From a virus: 45,034 nucleotides of DNA. The position numbers and the translations under genes are program-made. Below are positions 22,831 through 29,975 of the stretch, in pieces. The stretch spans positions 1 through 45,034 of IMG/VR virus record IMGVR_UViG_3300007871_000045; one strand, 5' to 3'. The notes beneath the pieces are model-generated. The model was not told where the DNA came from and did no database searches. It saw only the letters and a list, made by a program, of their open reading frames with translations. Position 1 is the first letter of the stretch. Every line of letters starts with the position of its first letter.

Positions 22831-23256
22831 TTAGCCCCACTTTGCTTGTTTCCATGCTGGCAGGTCCCGCACGATGTCAACCGCCAAGTGATGATGTACT
22901 CTCTTCATCAATTGATAGAGAGACATTTCCGGCACGTCTTCCTCTGTGCATTGATACATCCAGCACCCCAGTGACTTGAAAGCCTGCATCCTGGTCAGCG
23001 GCATGACGGGCAGGTAGATGTAGTCGAAAGGCCGAAACTTCTTGGCCTCATCTTCACCGTATCGCACATTGACCGCCTTGGCATTCAGGTTGAACATCTC
23101 AATACCCAGGCTCTCTCTGCCTTCCTCAGTGGTCACATCAAAGCCGTGCTCTGCCAAGATTCTGTTGGGCCAGTATCGACCATTGCCCAGACTCTTGACG
23201 TAAAAGAAAGCGATCACTCCATTGATCGTCTTGTCGTCAACCACGAAAGCACTCAT
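22831..23256 (-). CDS. Conserved MSAF-type phage/bacterial protein of unknown function
   Basis: 141 residues. The start MSAFVVDDKTINGV is one I associate with a widespread small family in phages and bacteria, whose later LNAKAVNVRYGE, QAFKSLGCWMYQC and closing histidine-rich helix (KRVHHHLAVDIV) also fit. No catalytic role is known to me. GGAAGGATAGG lies upstream of the ATG. It is the second gene of the unit driven from 23669-23697. Confidence 0.7.
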   Translation of the reverse strand: MSAFVVDDKTINGVIAFFYVKSLGNGRYWPNRILAEHGFDVTTEEGRESLGIEMFNLNAKAVNVRYGEDEAKKFRPFDYIYLPVMPLTRMQAFKSLGCWMYQCTEEDVPEMSLYQLMKRVHHHLAVDIVRDLPAWKQAKWG

Positions 23257-23261
23257 TTTTC

Positions 23262-23618
23262 CTATCCTTCCTTTCCTTCTTGTTGCAGGGCAGTGTCAAT
23301 TGCCTGCCGCGCCATATCAATCGCGTCGCTTAGCACACCAGGTGCAAACATCGCCCTGAAGCTCTCTGGCTGTCCGAGCATATTTTTGTCCTGCGTCCAG
23401 ACTGTGACGGTCTTGCCCCAGGTTCCCAGGTGGCCGTGACCGGTCCAAATCAACTCCACACTGGCTGCTGCACGGACTGCAAACGAGTAGCCAAAACTAT
23501 TGGAGCCGGAGGTATCCGTGATGCGGATTTCATATCCACGGTAGTCCTCCAGTGCGCGACAGGTGGCCGAGTTGTAGCCAGCGGCCAATGCGTCTTTGAC
23601 GGTCTCAAAGTGTCTCAT
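23262..23618 (-). CDS. Unknown first gene of the consensus-promoter unit
   Basis: 118 residues. A beta-rich middle (YRGYEIRITDTSGSNSF, then VELIWTGHGHLGTW) is flanked by helices; there is no recognised motif. It has a very good GGAGG site and lies 45 bases past the predicted start of a perfect consensus promoter, so it is probably made early and in quantity. Confidence 0.66.
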   Translation of the reverse strand: MRHFETVKDALAAGYNSATCRALEDYRGYEIRITDTSGSNSFGYSFAVRAAASVELIWTGHGHLGTWGKTVTVWTQDKNMLGQPESFRAMFAPGVLSDAIDMARQAIDTALQQEGKEG

Positions 23619-23668
23619 TGTAGCCTCCTATCCTATCCGGTCGGCCTAGTTAGCCAACCCGTGACACA

Positions 23669-23697
23669 ATTATACCACAGGTTGACTAACTTGTCAA
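23669..23697 (-). promoter_or_regulatory. Perfect consensus sigma70 promoter (- strand)
   Basis: On the - strand: TTGACA, 17 bases, TATAAT, with TGG before the -10. This is the full consensus. It drives the genes from 23618 down to 22021. The 19-base element seen in two other promoters lies just upstream, at 23712-23730, in the end of the preceding gene. Confidence 0.92.
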
Positions 23698-23714
23698 GGG
23701 GTTTTTGACATAAG

Positions 23715-23921
23715 CTAGAAGATTCTGAAGTGGGTTTCAGAAGTGTTGTCTATCTCTGCGAGGTATTTTTTCACTGCCCAGACAGTGCCAGGGGAAAAGA
23801 GCGAGGCTAGAATTGCATCAATGACCGGCCCGGCTCTGTCAACCGTCAGGCGTGAGATCAAAGCAGTTTCCGCCAATGCGTCTCTAATTGCAAATCTTAC
23901 CGTGGCTTCTGCATCGGTCAT
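23715..23921 (-). CDS. Small helical protein
   Basis: 68 residues, MTDAEATVRFAIRDALAETA onward, helical, slightly acidic start. The ATG overlaps the region just before the upstream stop (its stop is at 23923), so translation is coupled. It ends about 20 bases before the consensus promoter's -35. No motif is recognised. Confidence 0.6.
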   Translation of the reverse strand: MTDAEATVRFAIRDALAETALISRLTVDRAGPVIDAILASLFSPGTVWAVKKYLAEIDNTSETHFRIF

Positions 23922-23922
23922 C

Positions 23923-24090
23923 TTAAATACTCCTTTGCTTTCGTTGGTGCTCCTGCGCGGTGATAGGGCCAGCGTGGGCAATCGTGCCATCCCGCCAGAC
24001 CTCGGCGGGTGGCCTGCCATGCGTGGCTTGGAACGAGGCTATGACTTCGTCATCGGTGGCATCAAGGGTGTAGGCTTCCCAAAGTTTCAT
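23923..24090 (-). CDS. 55-residue early protein
   Basis: MKLWEAYTLDATDDEVIASF starts at an ATGA overlap with the upstream gene. The pattern DATDDEVIASFQATHGRPP, then VWRDGTIAHAGPI suggests a small alpha/beta domain. Coupled neighbours on both sides support that it is real. No function is known. Confidence 0.62.
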   Translation of the reverse strand: MKLWEAYTLDATDDEVIASFQATHGRPPAEVWRDGTIAHAGPITAQEHQRKQRSI

Positions 24091-24287
24091 TCTTCCCACT
24101 CATTCTTGACTGTCGTCAGCCCGCCATGATCGCGCCAGTACTTGAGCATTTTGACATCGTGCTCAAACTGAAGAGCCAGGTTGTACTTCCCTAGCTCACA
24201 GAGATGTTCACATATTCCTGGAGCGTTGCCGATGATTCTGAAGATTGCCTCTTTTACTCGCTCATCATTGGCTTTACTTGTGACCAT
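24087..24287 (-). CDS. Small early protein overlapping the PriPol gene
   Basis: 66 residues from MVTSKANDERVKEAI, after a GGAGAGG site that lies inside the end of the primase gene (34-base overlap). It is helical, with two Cys residues (GICEHLCELG). No motif is recognised; the overlap suggests joint translation with the primase. Confidence 0.6.
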   Translation of the reverse strand: MVTSKANDERVKEAIFRIIGNAPGICEHLCELGKYNLALQFEHDVKMLKYWRDHGGLTTVKNEWEE

Positions 24288-25090
24288 CTTGGACTTACCT
24301 CTCCGCCAGCTATGCAACTGGCGATAGTCGCCATTGCCTCACATCCTGGCAAGCCTATCGCCATTGCGCCGGCCAGTAGTTCTTGCTTGACTGCGCCTCG
24401 GTCTAAGTCGCCCTGGGCCACAAGTTGGCCAAGGACAAAGGCACATCGGCATAGGGTATGATTGCGATTGCCCTCGGTGGCCTGCGCCAGCCGGTCAAGC
24501 TCGCCCTCCAATGCGGCTTGTGCGTAGGCATTGCCGCCACCTGCATTGCGCCAAGCTGCATCAAGGGCGTTGATCGCTGGCGGGCGCGGCTCTGGCTTTG
24601 GCTCGTAGTCGGGTAGCAAGTCTTTGATACTCTCAATGCGCTGGATGCCTGAAATGCTACCAAAGCCCTCGTACTGATGCCCTGATGGATGGATAGTTGG
24701 CGGGGCCAATACATACCCACCGTTGCCTTTGACATCTACTTTATCACCATGCCAACAGTGGGCAGGCTCATCTACAAAAAAGTAGAAGTGAAGGCCGCTT
24801 CTAGTTTGGACTATGTATGTTTGGTCTATGGCAGCGTGTTTGGGATGATCAAGAATCCAACTCCACATCTTGTGCTCATCGTCCCAGTCAATCACCGCCA
24901 GCCCACGCCAGCCTGTGACCACAGCCAGCCCATAGCCGCCAGAGCTAAACCACGCTCGCAGCTTGTTGGTGGAAGGCATCTCCGACTGGTAGCGTTTCCA
25001 TGCTAGGGCGGGCTTCTTGCTGCCGGCCAGGATGGGGATAGTAGCAATACCAAGGGCCCGCCACTGGAGGGCTGCTTCAAGAGTGTTCAT
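24254..25090 (-). CDS. PriPol-type DNA primase/polymerase
   Basis: 278 residues. The N-terminal domain (about residues 5-190) matches bifunctional primase/polymerase: IPILAGSKKPALAWK at the start, GLAVIDWDDE with the metal-binding acidic residues, TRSGLHFYFFVDE with the SGxHxY motif, and VLAPPTIHPSGHQYEG. The C-terminal part (RNHTLCRCAFVLGQL) is a short helical extension, typical of the linker before a helicase, but no helicase is fused. It makes primers for replication, presumably with the D5-like helicase at 15402 on the other strand. The start is 2 bases after the preceding stop. Confidence 0.88.
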   Translation of the reverse strand: MNTLEAALQWRALGIATIPILAGSKKPALAWKRYQSEMPSTNKLRAWFSSGGYGLAVVTGWRGLAVIDWDDEHKMWSWILDHPKHAAIDQTYIVQTRSGLHFYFFVDEPAHCWHGDKVDVKGNGGYVLAPPTIHPSGHQYEGFGSISGIQRIESIKDLLPDYEPKPEPRPPAINALDAAWRNAGGGNAYAQAALEGELDRLAQATEGNRNHTLCRCAFVLGQLVAQGDLDRGAVKQELLAGAMAIGLPGCEAMATIASCIAGGEVSPRWSQVKPMMSE

Positions 25091-25091
25091 G

Positions 25092-25307
25092 TCATTCGTC
25101 GCCTCGCACAAACTGAAAGCCTGTACATCCTATGCTCTTTAGCACATTGTCTATGTAGCTTGCCATGTCTTGCTCTTGCACTGTTAGGTCCACACGAAAC
25201 TTGTGGCCACAGTAAGTACATTGGGCCATCGTCTCATCGTCTTGCTCGACTATGACACCGCCCGCACGTTTGCAGGAAGGACAAGGTGTGTCGGTTATAG
25301 TTGTCAT
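25092..25307 (-). CDS. Zinc-ribbon protein
   Basis: 71 residues. Two CxxC pairs (PCPSCKRAGG and CTYCGHKFR) 20 residues apart make a standard zinc ribbon; the C-terminal part is helical with two acidic clusters. Directly upstream of the primase gene, so it may assist replication or bind nucleic acid. That link is inference. Confidence 0.75.
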   Translation of the reverse strand: MTTITDTPCPSCKRAGGVIVEQDDETMAQCTYCGHKFRVDLTVQEQDMASYIDNVLKSIGCTGFQFVRGDE

Positions 25308-25308
25308 G

Positions 25309-25524
25309 CTATGCTGCCCTCACCAATGGTTTGATCTGGTACATGGGAATCATATCGATTACCTCAGCTCTGATCATGGCCTGCAACATGCGCTCAGTGT
25401 CCGCCACTGGCAACTCAATCTCGATGGCGACATCATAGGCGGACATCAGTCCTCCCAGTGCCATGAACTCAAGGGCGTCATTTTCCTGCACTACTGTCCA
25501 GGTGCATTTTTTGCCTTGTGTCAT
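25309..25524 (-). CDS. Small winged-helix-like protein
   Basis: 71 residues. The segment SAYDVAIEIELPVADTERML followed by QAMIRAEVIDM has the order of a helix-turn-helix and wing, so DNA binding is possible. It lies one base from the zinc-ribbon gene. Weak evidence. Confidence 0.58.
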   Translation of the reverse strand: MTQGKKCTWTVVQENDALEFMALGGLMSAYDVAIEIELPVADTERMLQAMIRAEVIDMIPMYQIKPLVRAA

Positions 25525-25533
25525 GTCGCCTCC

Positions 25534-25926
25534 TCAGCGGAACGGCCAGAGTTGCAATCCTCGCTCTATCTTTATCCCACGCCCCACTGTTCCCCAGTCC
25601 AGCGCCGTGGGGTAGCCGACTTCAACAATGACGTTGTTGTCCTGCATCCACTGACCGCCTGTCAATCCGTCTGCCCTGAGTTGCGGCCCTGCGCAATCCA
25701 CTACCAAGAATTTCTCCCAGGGTCCGCCGCTGGCAGGACGTAGCCACCACACCTCACCGATACGAGAGCAGTCTTGCACGGCGATGTATCCCGCCACAGG
25801 TGGCAGGGTTGCCGGCAGTTGTTCCCATGACTGGCGATTGGCAACCACTTGCTCCATTACGCCAGGGGCGTATTGGCTCGCTAGTCCTGTGGCTATTACC
25901 GTGATCGTGACCACTGCCTTTGCCAT
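25534..25926 (-). CDS. Exported or membrane-anchored beta-barrel protein, RlpA-like (candidate)
   Basis: 130 residues. A short hydrophobic N-terminus (AVVTITVIATGLASQYA) may be a signal or anchor. The rest (residues 40-120) has the order of a double-psi beta-barrel: GYIAVQDCSRIGEVWWL, then EKFLVVDCAGP and VEVGYPTALDWG. RlpA-like barrels bind or cut peptidoglycan. In RlpA-type lytic transglycosylases the active site Asp lies in a VxDxGP-like strand; VVDCAGP fits. It could be the missing lysis enzyme, though it sits in the early block. Confidence 0.5.
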   Translation of the reverse strand: MAKAVVTITVIATGLASQYAPGVMEQVVANRQSWEQLPATLPPVAGYIAVQDCSRIGEVWWLRPASGGPWEKFLVVDCAGPQLRADGLTGGQWMQDNNVIVEVGYPTALDWGTVGRGIKIERGLQLWPFR

Positions 25927-25940
25927 CAGTTAGCCCTCCA

Positions 25941-26501
25941 TCATCCAAACATGACAACTTTCTTGCCATTGGGGGAGCTGACAAACAGCACATCGTCACG
26001 CTCCACAATGAGCCAATCATCGGGTACTGGCGTCCCGAATTGGCAGAACTCAAACCAACTCGACAGGCCATAGCTCTGATAGCTGGCGACGTTTTGCTTG
26101 ATGTACTGGAGGAGTGTCCACCCTGAGTCTTCGCTTAGGTCAGGATCGGCAATGACCAAAAGGAGCGAAGCACTTTGTTCATTCACCCAAGTCCGTAACT
26201 CCAGACCATGTCCTCGCGCCCACTCAACGATGTTTCTCAAGTGAGCCACATTGTACCCACGGTACGGAAAGCCATAAGCATGGTAGGTCATGGAAGGGAT
26301 ACCTAGCCTGCGGCGAAACTCATGGCTCCGCCGCAGCTTTGCCAAAAAAGCGTCAACATCGTGGGTGATCTCGTCGTATCCCTCTGTAGCGCCCTGAAAG
26401 AGATCAAACAGTGGCTCTCCTTCTTTGGCGTCAACATTGACTACTCCTGTGTGGGTAGTCGTGTGTTCCCCGCGTGGAAAGACCGGGTGGTTGTACCTCA
26501 T
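25941..26501 (-). CDS. Unknown 186-residue early protein
   Basis: 186 residues. A His-rich N-terminus (GEHTTTHTGVVNVDAKEGEP) is followed by a mixed alpha/beta domain with a basic helix (LAKLRRSHEFRRRLG) and a hydrophobic strand (SASLLLVIADPDLSED). No motif is recognised. Placed directly after the VWA gene, two bases from its stop, so it may belong to the same cassette. Confidence 0.62.
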   Translation of the reverse strand: MRYNHPVFPRGEHTTTHTGVVNVDAKEGEPLFDLFQGATEGYDEITHDVDAFLAKLRRSHEFRRRLGIPSMTYHAYGFPYRGYNVAHLRNIVEWARGHGLELRTWVNEQSASLLLVIADPDLSEDSGWTLLQYIKQNVASYQSYGLSSWFEFCQFGTPVPDDWLIVERDDVLFVSSPNGKKVVMFG

Positions 26502-26502
26502 G

Positions 26503-27066
26503 CTATCCCTCCAACATCAGCCGCTCAGCCGTAGCCGCCAGTTCCCTGACGGCCTCCGCCGTCGCAAACCGACCGCCCGCTGACTGAGCAAGCTTCTCAA
26601 GAAACTTTTGTCCAGAGCCGCCCTCTGGGCCAACGTAGATGCAAGAGATCGCGCCCTTGAACTTGCGGGCCTCGGCCAGGGCTTCCTCTTTGTCGTTTGG
26701 TGTGCCATCCGAGATGATAAAGAACTTCATTCCGTCTACATCGGCCACCCGTGAGAACTTCAACGCGCCAGCCAGGTCGGTCCCGCCGCCCAAGTAGGGT
26801 GGTTGCCCACCAGGGACAAACTGCACAGTGCTAGAAAACGCGATCACGGCCAGCTTGCCGGGTTGGTTGGCTTGCAGGTGCTCAAGTTCTTCGAGCAGCA
26901 CGTCGTAGCGTTTCTTTCCCCCTCGGCTGTCGTGGGCGCCCATGCTACCTGATGTGTCGCAAATGACGACGGCATCGGCACCCAAGAACGTCTCTGCCAG
27001 AGATTGATTGCTTCCTTGGGCAACATCGGCAAGACTGCCGACCGCAGTGGTTAGAGCTTTATTCAT
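26503..27066 (-). CDS. von Willebrand factor A-domain protein
   Basis: 187 residues. The MIDAS metal site is complete: DTSGSM (DxSxS) near residue 33, GGGTDL with the Thr, and ISDGTP with the Asp. VWA domains bind protein partners through a divalent metal, often in chaperone-like or cell-surface complexes. The start overlaps the preceding stop (ATGA). A J-domain protein is encoded 0.5 kb upstream, so a chaperone-type assembly is one possibility. The protein ends in a helix (AVRELAATAERLML). Confidence 0.88.
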   Translation of the reverse strand: MNKALTTAVGSLADVAQGSNQSLAETFLGADAVVICDTSGSMGAHDSRGGKKRYDVLLEELEHLQANQPGKLAVIAFSSTVQFVPGGQPPYLGGGTDLAGALKFSRVADVDGMKFFIISDGTPNDKEEALAEARKFKGAISCIYVGPEGGSGQKFLEKLAQSAGGRFATAEAVRELAATAERLMLEG

Positions 27067-27275
27067 TCTTCTCCCTCCAGCAAGCCACCAGGGGCATGAT
27101 AGTGTGCCTGGAGCTCCGCCCATGTGCCTGGAAATGCCAACTTGAGCCTCTCCAGATTGGTGGAGTCTGCTTCCCGCATCGCTGCCATGAGCAGCGCGTA
27201 GAACGGGTTGGCAGAAAGCTCAAGATGTGCGCTGCGGGCTAATTGTATTGATGCTATGTATTCAGCTTTTCCCAC
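27063..27275 (-). CDS. Small conserved early protein next to VWA gene
   Basis: 70 residues from a GTG preceded by GAGAAGG. The body (NPFYALLMAAMREADSTNLE then LKLAFPGTWAELQAHYHAPGG) is a familiar small phage protein of unknown function. Its end overlaps the VWA start by ATGA. A partner of the VWA protein is possible, as the two are translationally coupled. Confidence 0.68.
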   Translation of the reverse strand: MGKAEYIASIQLARSAHLELSANPFYALLMAAMREADSTNLERLKLAFPGTWAELQAHYHAPGGLLEGEE

Positions 27276-27498
27276 TACTTGCCTTCTCAATGACCTTGAG
27301 CGCGTCGTACAAGTCAAGCCGCGCTTGTTCAATAGTGTCGCTATAGTAATCAGGTAAAGTTGATACTTTCACCAGCCTGCAAATGGCTTTTACGACCTCA
27401 CCAAGCAAACCATCGCCCGTGACATAGCCACACATGATGGAATTTCGATTATCAGGGTCTTCGACATTGTTGGCTCTGATGTGTCCAATCTTACTCAT
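27262..27498 (-). CDS. Small early protein
   Basis: 78 residues from MSKIGHIRANNVEDPDNRNS. It overlaps the next gene by 14 bases. A helical middle (GLLGEVVKAICRLVKVS) and an acidic C-terminal helix (DLYDALKVIEKAS) form its body. The upstream ribosome site is weak (AAAGAAA). No motif is recognised. Confidence 0.6.
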   Translation of the reverse strand: MSKIGHIRANNVEDPDNRNSIMCGYVTGDGLLGEVVKAICRLVKVSTLPDYYSDTIEQARLDLYDALKVIEKASSGKS

Positions 27499-27525
27499 GA
27501 TTGTTTGCCAGTTCAATTTCTTTGG

Positions 27526-28386
27526 TCACGGTTGGACCCACTTTGTCTTAAAATGATCTCCGCCTCTAGGCCAGTAACTTACCATTACACGCCCAAAGGG
27601 ATCAAGAAAATCTTCCCACTGAAGAATCCGACTAACCACGAACCGACCAAGTTGCTCTTTGCCCTCGGCCAATATGTAACCACACCGGAGAGGGGGAACC
27701 CATTGAGCGGCGTAGTCGTCGTAACGCTTGTGCTGCTTTTGCATCTTGGCTGCCAATGTCAGGCCAGCGTCATACTTAGCCCGCTGACCATTTAAGACCT
27801 CCCAGGCGGTTTGAATTCGCCTGAACTGTTCAGTGGCACCATCTTCCTTGTTGATGTCTGGGTGCCACTGACGGGCAGCGCGGCGATAGGCTTTCTTGAT
27901 CTCCGGCTGAGTTGCCCTTCGCCCCACGCCCAAGACGGCGTAGAGCGTGGGTGCTGCACTCGGCTTTGGCTCGCCATCGCCGTCGCCCATCTCAAACCAA
28001 TTCCTCAAGACTTTGAGAGGGAAGACAGCATTCCAGCCACCGTTCACCCATCCCATCGCTGTGGGCTTACCATCACCGCGATCTTTGGCTTTGCCAAGAT
28101 ATTCCAAGCGCAAAAGCTGAGTGCTGGCGGGCCGGTGCGTAGCCACACGCGCCTGTTGCGGCACCGCGATCTTTAGTCCAAGGAAGGTGAGAGCGAGGTC
28201 GGCGCAGATTTGGGCAGCCGCCGCCGACACCCGCCAGCACTTCTCGGCGGAATCCCACTTACGCTCTACCGAGGGGATAAGAGCTTTTAACTCGTCTACG
28301 AGACCACGGTTAAAGCTGGAGAAAAATTGCACTGTCCCATCACGCATCAGTACAAGTCGAGCGTGATTGAATTGTTTTAGTCTCAT
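27526..28386 (-). CDS. J-domain protein with HARP-like N-terminus
   Basis: 286 residues. The N-terminal 60 residues (FNRGLVDELKALIPSVERKW, then WRVS) resemble the short HARP-type module found before some helicases and in archaeal proteins. The middle (about residues 168-230) is a J-domain: TLYAVLGVGRRATQPEIKKA with the HPD motif in RQWHPDINK. The C-terminus is basic and aromatic, with no Gly/Phe or zinc region. It probably recruits DnaK-type Hsp70 of the host to phage proteins. I chose the ATG at 28386, after AGAGG; an open frame extends upstream through a structured leader to 28554, so a longer form is possible. Confidence 0.82.
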   Translation of the reverse strand: MRLKQFNHARLVLMRDGTVQFFSSFNRGLVDELKALIPSVERKWDSAEKCWRVSAAAAQICADLALTFLGLKIAVPQQARVATHRPASTQLLRLEYLGKAKDRGDGKPTAMGWVNGGWNAVFPLKVLRNWFEMGDGDGEPKPSAAPTLYAVLGVGRRATQPEIKKAYRRAARQWHPDINKEDGATEQFRRIQTAWEVLNGQRAKYDAGLTLAAKMQKQHKRYDDYAAQWVPPLRCGYILAEGKEQLGRFVVSRILQWEDFLDPFGRVMVSYWPRGGDHFKTKWVQP

Positions 28387-28443
28387 CCTATGATAACCTC
28401 TTGTGAGGGAAACGACAGATATTCTCATTGTAATTCCAAACTG

Positions 28444-28518
28444 CTGGCAGGCGGGGGGCCAAATGGTGGGTTTCCCTGACAGGGATGCTTCGTTGGTTGA
28501 TTTGTACCCGCCTGCCAG
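28444..28518 (-). ncRNA. Structured leader RNA before the J-domain gene
   Basis: A perfect 12-bp stem (CTGGCAGGCGGG 28444-28455 with CCCGCCTGCCAG 28507-28518) encloses 51 bases that include a second, 5-bp hairpin (TCCCT/AGGGA, 28473-28485). It lies between two - strand genes, 58 bases before the J-domain start. It may be a regulatory leader or a stabilising element. An open frame crosses it, so coding cannot be excluded. Confidence 0.5.
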
Positions 28519-28534
28519 TATCCTCAATGGATCG

Positions 28535-28747
28535 TTAGGGGTTGCGAATGTCATTGGCCTGCACCAGCGCCCACGCCACGACTTTCAGTATCCTCAACAG
28601 GGTAGCATCGATGTGTAACTCTATGTGTTCCAGGTCACGGGTCAAATCCCTCCCTGCAAATTGCTCTGCTTTTCCCCTCGCTGCTTTCACGTCGTCGTGA
28701 GCGGCTCGGAGGAGATTGATGATTTCAATCATGTGTGTCAACAACAT
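28535..28747 (-). CDS. Small coiled-coil-like protein
   Basis: 70 residues, MLLTHMIEIINLLRAAHDDV onward, heptad-like and charged in the middle (KAARGKAEQFAGRDLTRDLE), hydrophobic at both ends. I used the second ATG, with an AAGGA site 8 bases upstream. An in-frame ATG seven codons earlier sits directly after a hairpin. Confidence 0.58.
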   Translation of the reverse strand: MLLTHMIEIINLLRAAHDDVKAARGKAEQFAGRDLTRDLEHIELHIDATLLRILKVVAWALVQANDIRNP

Positions 28748-28769
28748 GTTGCAATTCCTTTTTGTCATG

Positions 28770-28801
28770 GGTAGGGCCGGTTATCAGGCCGACCCTACCC
28801 A
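28770..28801 (-). other. GC-rich hairpin between two early genes
   Basis: An 11-of-12 bp stem (GGGTAGGG-C-CGG with CCG-A-CCCTACCC) and an 8-base loop. It spans the stop of the 110-residue frame and lies 22 bases before the next gene's start. No T-run follows, so it is more likely an RNA stability or processing element than a terminator. Confidence 0.5.
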
Positions 28802-29127
28802 ACAAGGAGGAGAAGGAAAAGGCCCCTTTGCCGGTGGGGGTGAGGCTGGCGAGGGTGGGGCCTTATAACTCGATACGAGAAAGAATTGATTCTATTCCAT
28901 TGATGGCAGTAAGCAACTGACTGTTCACTGCGCACAGTTGGCTTCAAAGGGACGAGTTCCCCAAATTCTGGCACTTTGACCTTTTCATCTACTGGAAGTT
29001 CAGGCGAAAGCACTGAGACCAATCGCGCCTCAGTCCCTTCAACCATGTCCGCCAAGCGGTCAACCAAATCACCAAGATTATTGACTTGTTCCGAAACCTG
29101 GGGCGTCTGGGTCACTTCTTTGCTCAT
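28795..29127 (-). CDS. Small early protein with a suspicious C-terminus
   Basis: 110 residues in this frame. The N-terminus (MSKEVTQTPQVSEQVNNLGD) and the following helix (LADMVEGTEARLVSVLSP) look real and are coupled by ATGA to the nuclease gene upstream. The last 45 residues, with RPHPRQPHPHRQRGLF, look like non-coding translation. In the neighbouring frame the same DNA reads LTAINGIESILSRIEL and then stops at 28863, a clean helix, so a frameshift or a sequencing error is possible. Confidence 0.5.
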   Translation of the reverse strand: MSKEVTQTPQVSEQVNNLGDLVDRLADMVEGTEARLVSVLSPELPVDEKVKVPEFGELVPLKPTVRSEQSVAYCHQWNRINSFSYRVIRPHPRQPHPHRQRGLFLLLLVG

Positions 29128-29930
29128 AGCTTTTTGCCTCTACAGAGGTCCCAAAAGCTACAATACTTCGGGCTACACTTCCAAGACGTAGGCGCTGGTG
29201 GGAAGATGCCAGCTTCAATGGCCCGCCAGACCTCACCGACGACCTGAGTCATCCAGAACAATTGCCCAAAGTCGCGGTGGGTCTCCAAGATCTGCACCTT
29301 GGGGTTTTTGGTCTTGGTGAAGATCATGTATCGAAATGCCAACCCAGGGTTGAGATCATAGCCCTCTTGATTCAAGGCAGCCAAGTAAAAGTCGGGCTGG
29401 ACCTCCGTGTCTTCCTTGCCTCTACTCCACGCCCGCCCTGCTGTCTTAAAGTCAATCGGCACACCGTCGCTTGCCAGCATGTCGATGTAGCCAATCACTG
29501 GTATTGGTACACCAGGTACTTTGAGAGTCACGCGCCGCTCCATGATGACGCTTTCCTCTGGCTTGGTGGCTATTGTGTCCACAACAATCATCGGCTGGAT
29601 GGCGTCCACAGCCTGAACAATCTCAGGTGTGGAGAGCATCCTCTCACCCAATTGTGTGTAGTAGTCAAGAGGTTTCTCCCACCTTATCTCACGCTTTTGC
29701 TCATTTAGAACATCGCGCCAGGTGGGGTGCCATATCTCGGCAAGTGGCCGCACCTGGTCAGGGTGGAGAGCCCTCGCCGCCACGTAGGTCTGCACCGTCT
29801 CGTGAACGGCACTCCCAAACGGGAGGTTCACGCTGACCGGTACGTCAGGCTTGATGATATATCTGAACTCCCACGACTTGGCGCAGTAGAGATAGGTATT
29901 CACACTGCTGTACGAAAGGTGTCTAATCAC
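29124..29930 (-). CDS. PD-(D/E)XK nuclease with Fe-S cysteines (RecB/Cas4/AddB-like)
   Basis: 268 residues from a GTG start with GGGAGG. SYSSVNTYLYCAKSW at the N-terminus brings the first Cys. The active site lies in GYIDMLASDGVPIDFKTAG, with the Asp, then D-x-K. Three more Cys (WKCSPKYCSFWDLCRG) at the C-terminus complete a 4Fe-4S cluster pattern. Such single-domain nucleases process DNA ends, usually 5'-to-3' resection. It lies beside a RecT-like annealing protein, which needs single-stranded ends, so the two are probably a recombination pair. Confidence 0.85.
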   Translation of the reverse strand: MIRHLSYSSVNTYLYCAKSWEFRYIIKPDVPVSVNLPFGSAVHETVQTYVAARALHPDQVRPLAEIWHPTWRDVLNEQKREIRWEKPLDYYTQLGERMLSTPEIVQAVDAIQPMIVVDTIATKPEESVIMERRVTLKVPGVPIPVIGYIDMLASDGVPIDFKTAGRAWSRGKEDTEVQPDFYLAALNQEGYDLNPGLAFRYMIFTKTKNPKVQILETHRDFGQLFWMTQVVGEVWRAIEAGIFPPAPTSWKCSPKYCSFWDLCRGKKL

Positions 29931-29975
29931 TGGCTTCCTCCCGTAGGATGATGTCAGGCTCCGGTATGCTTTGGC

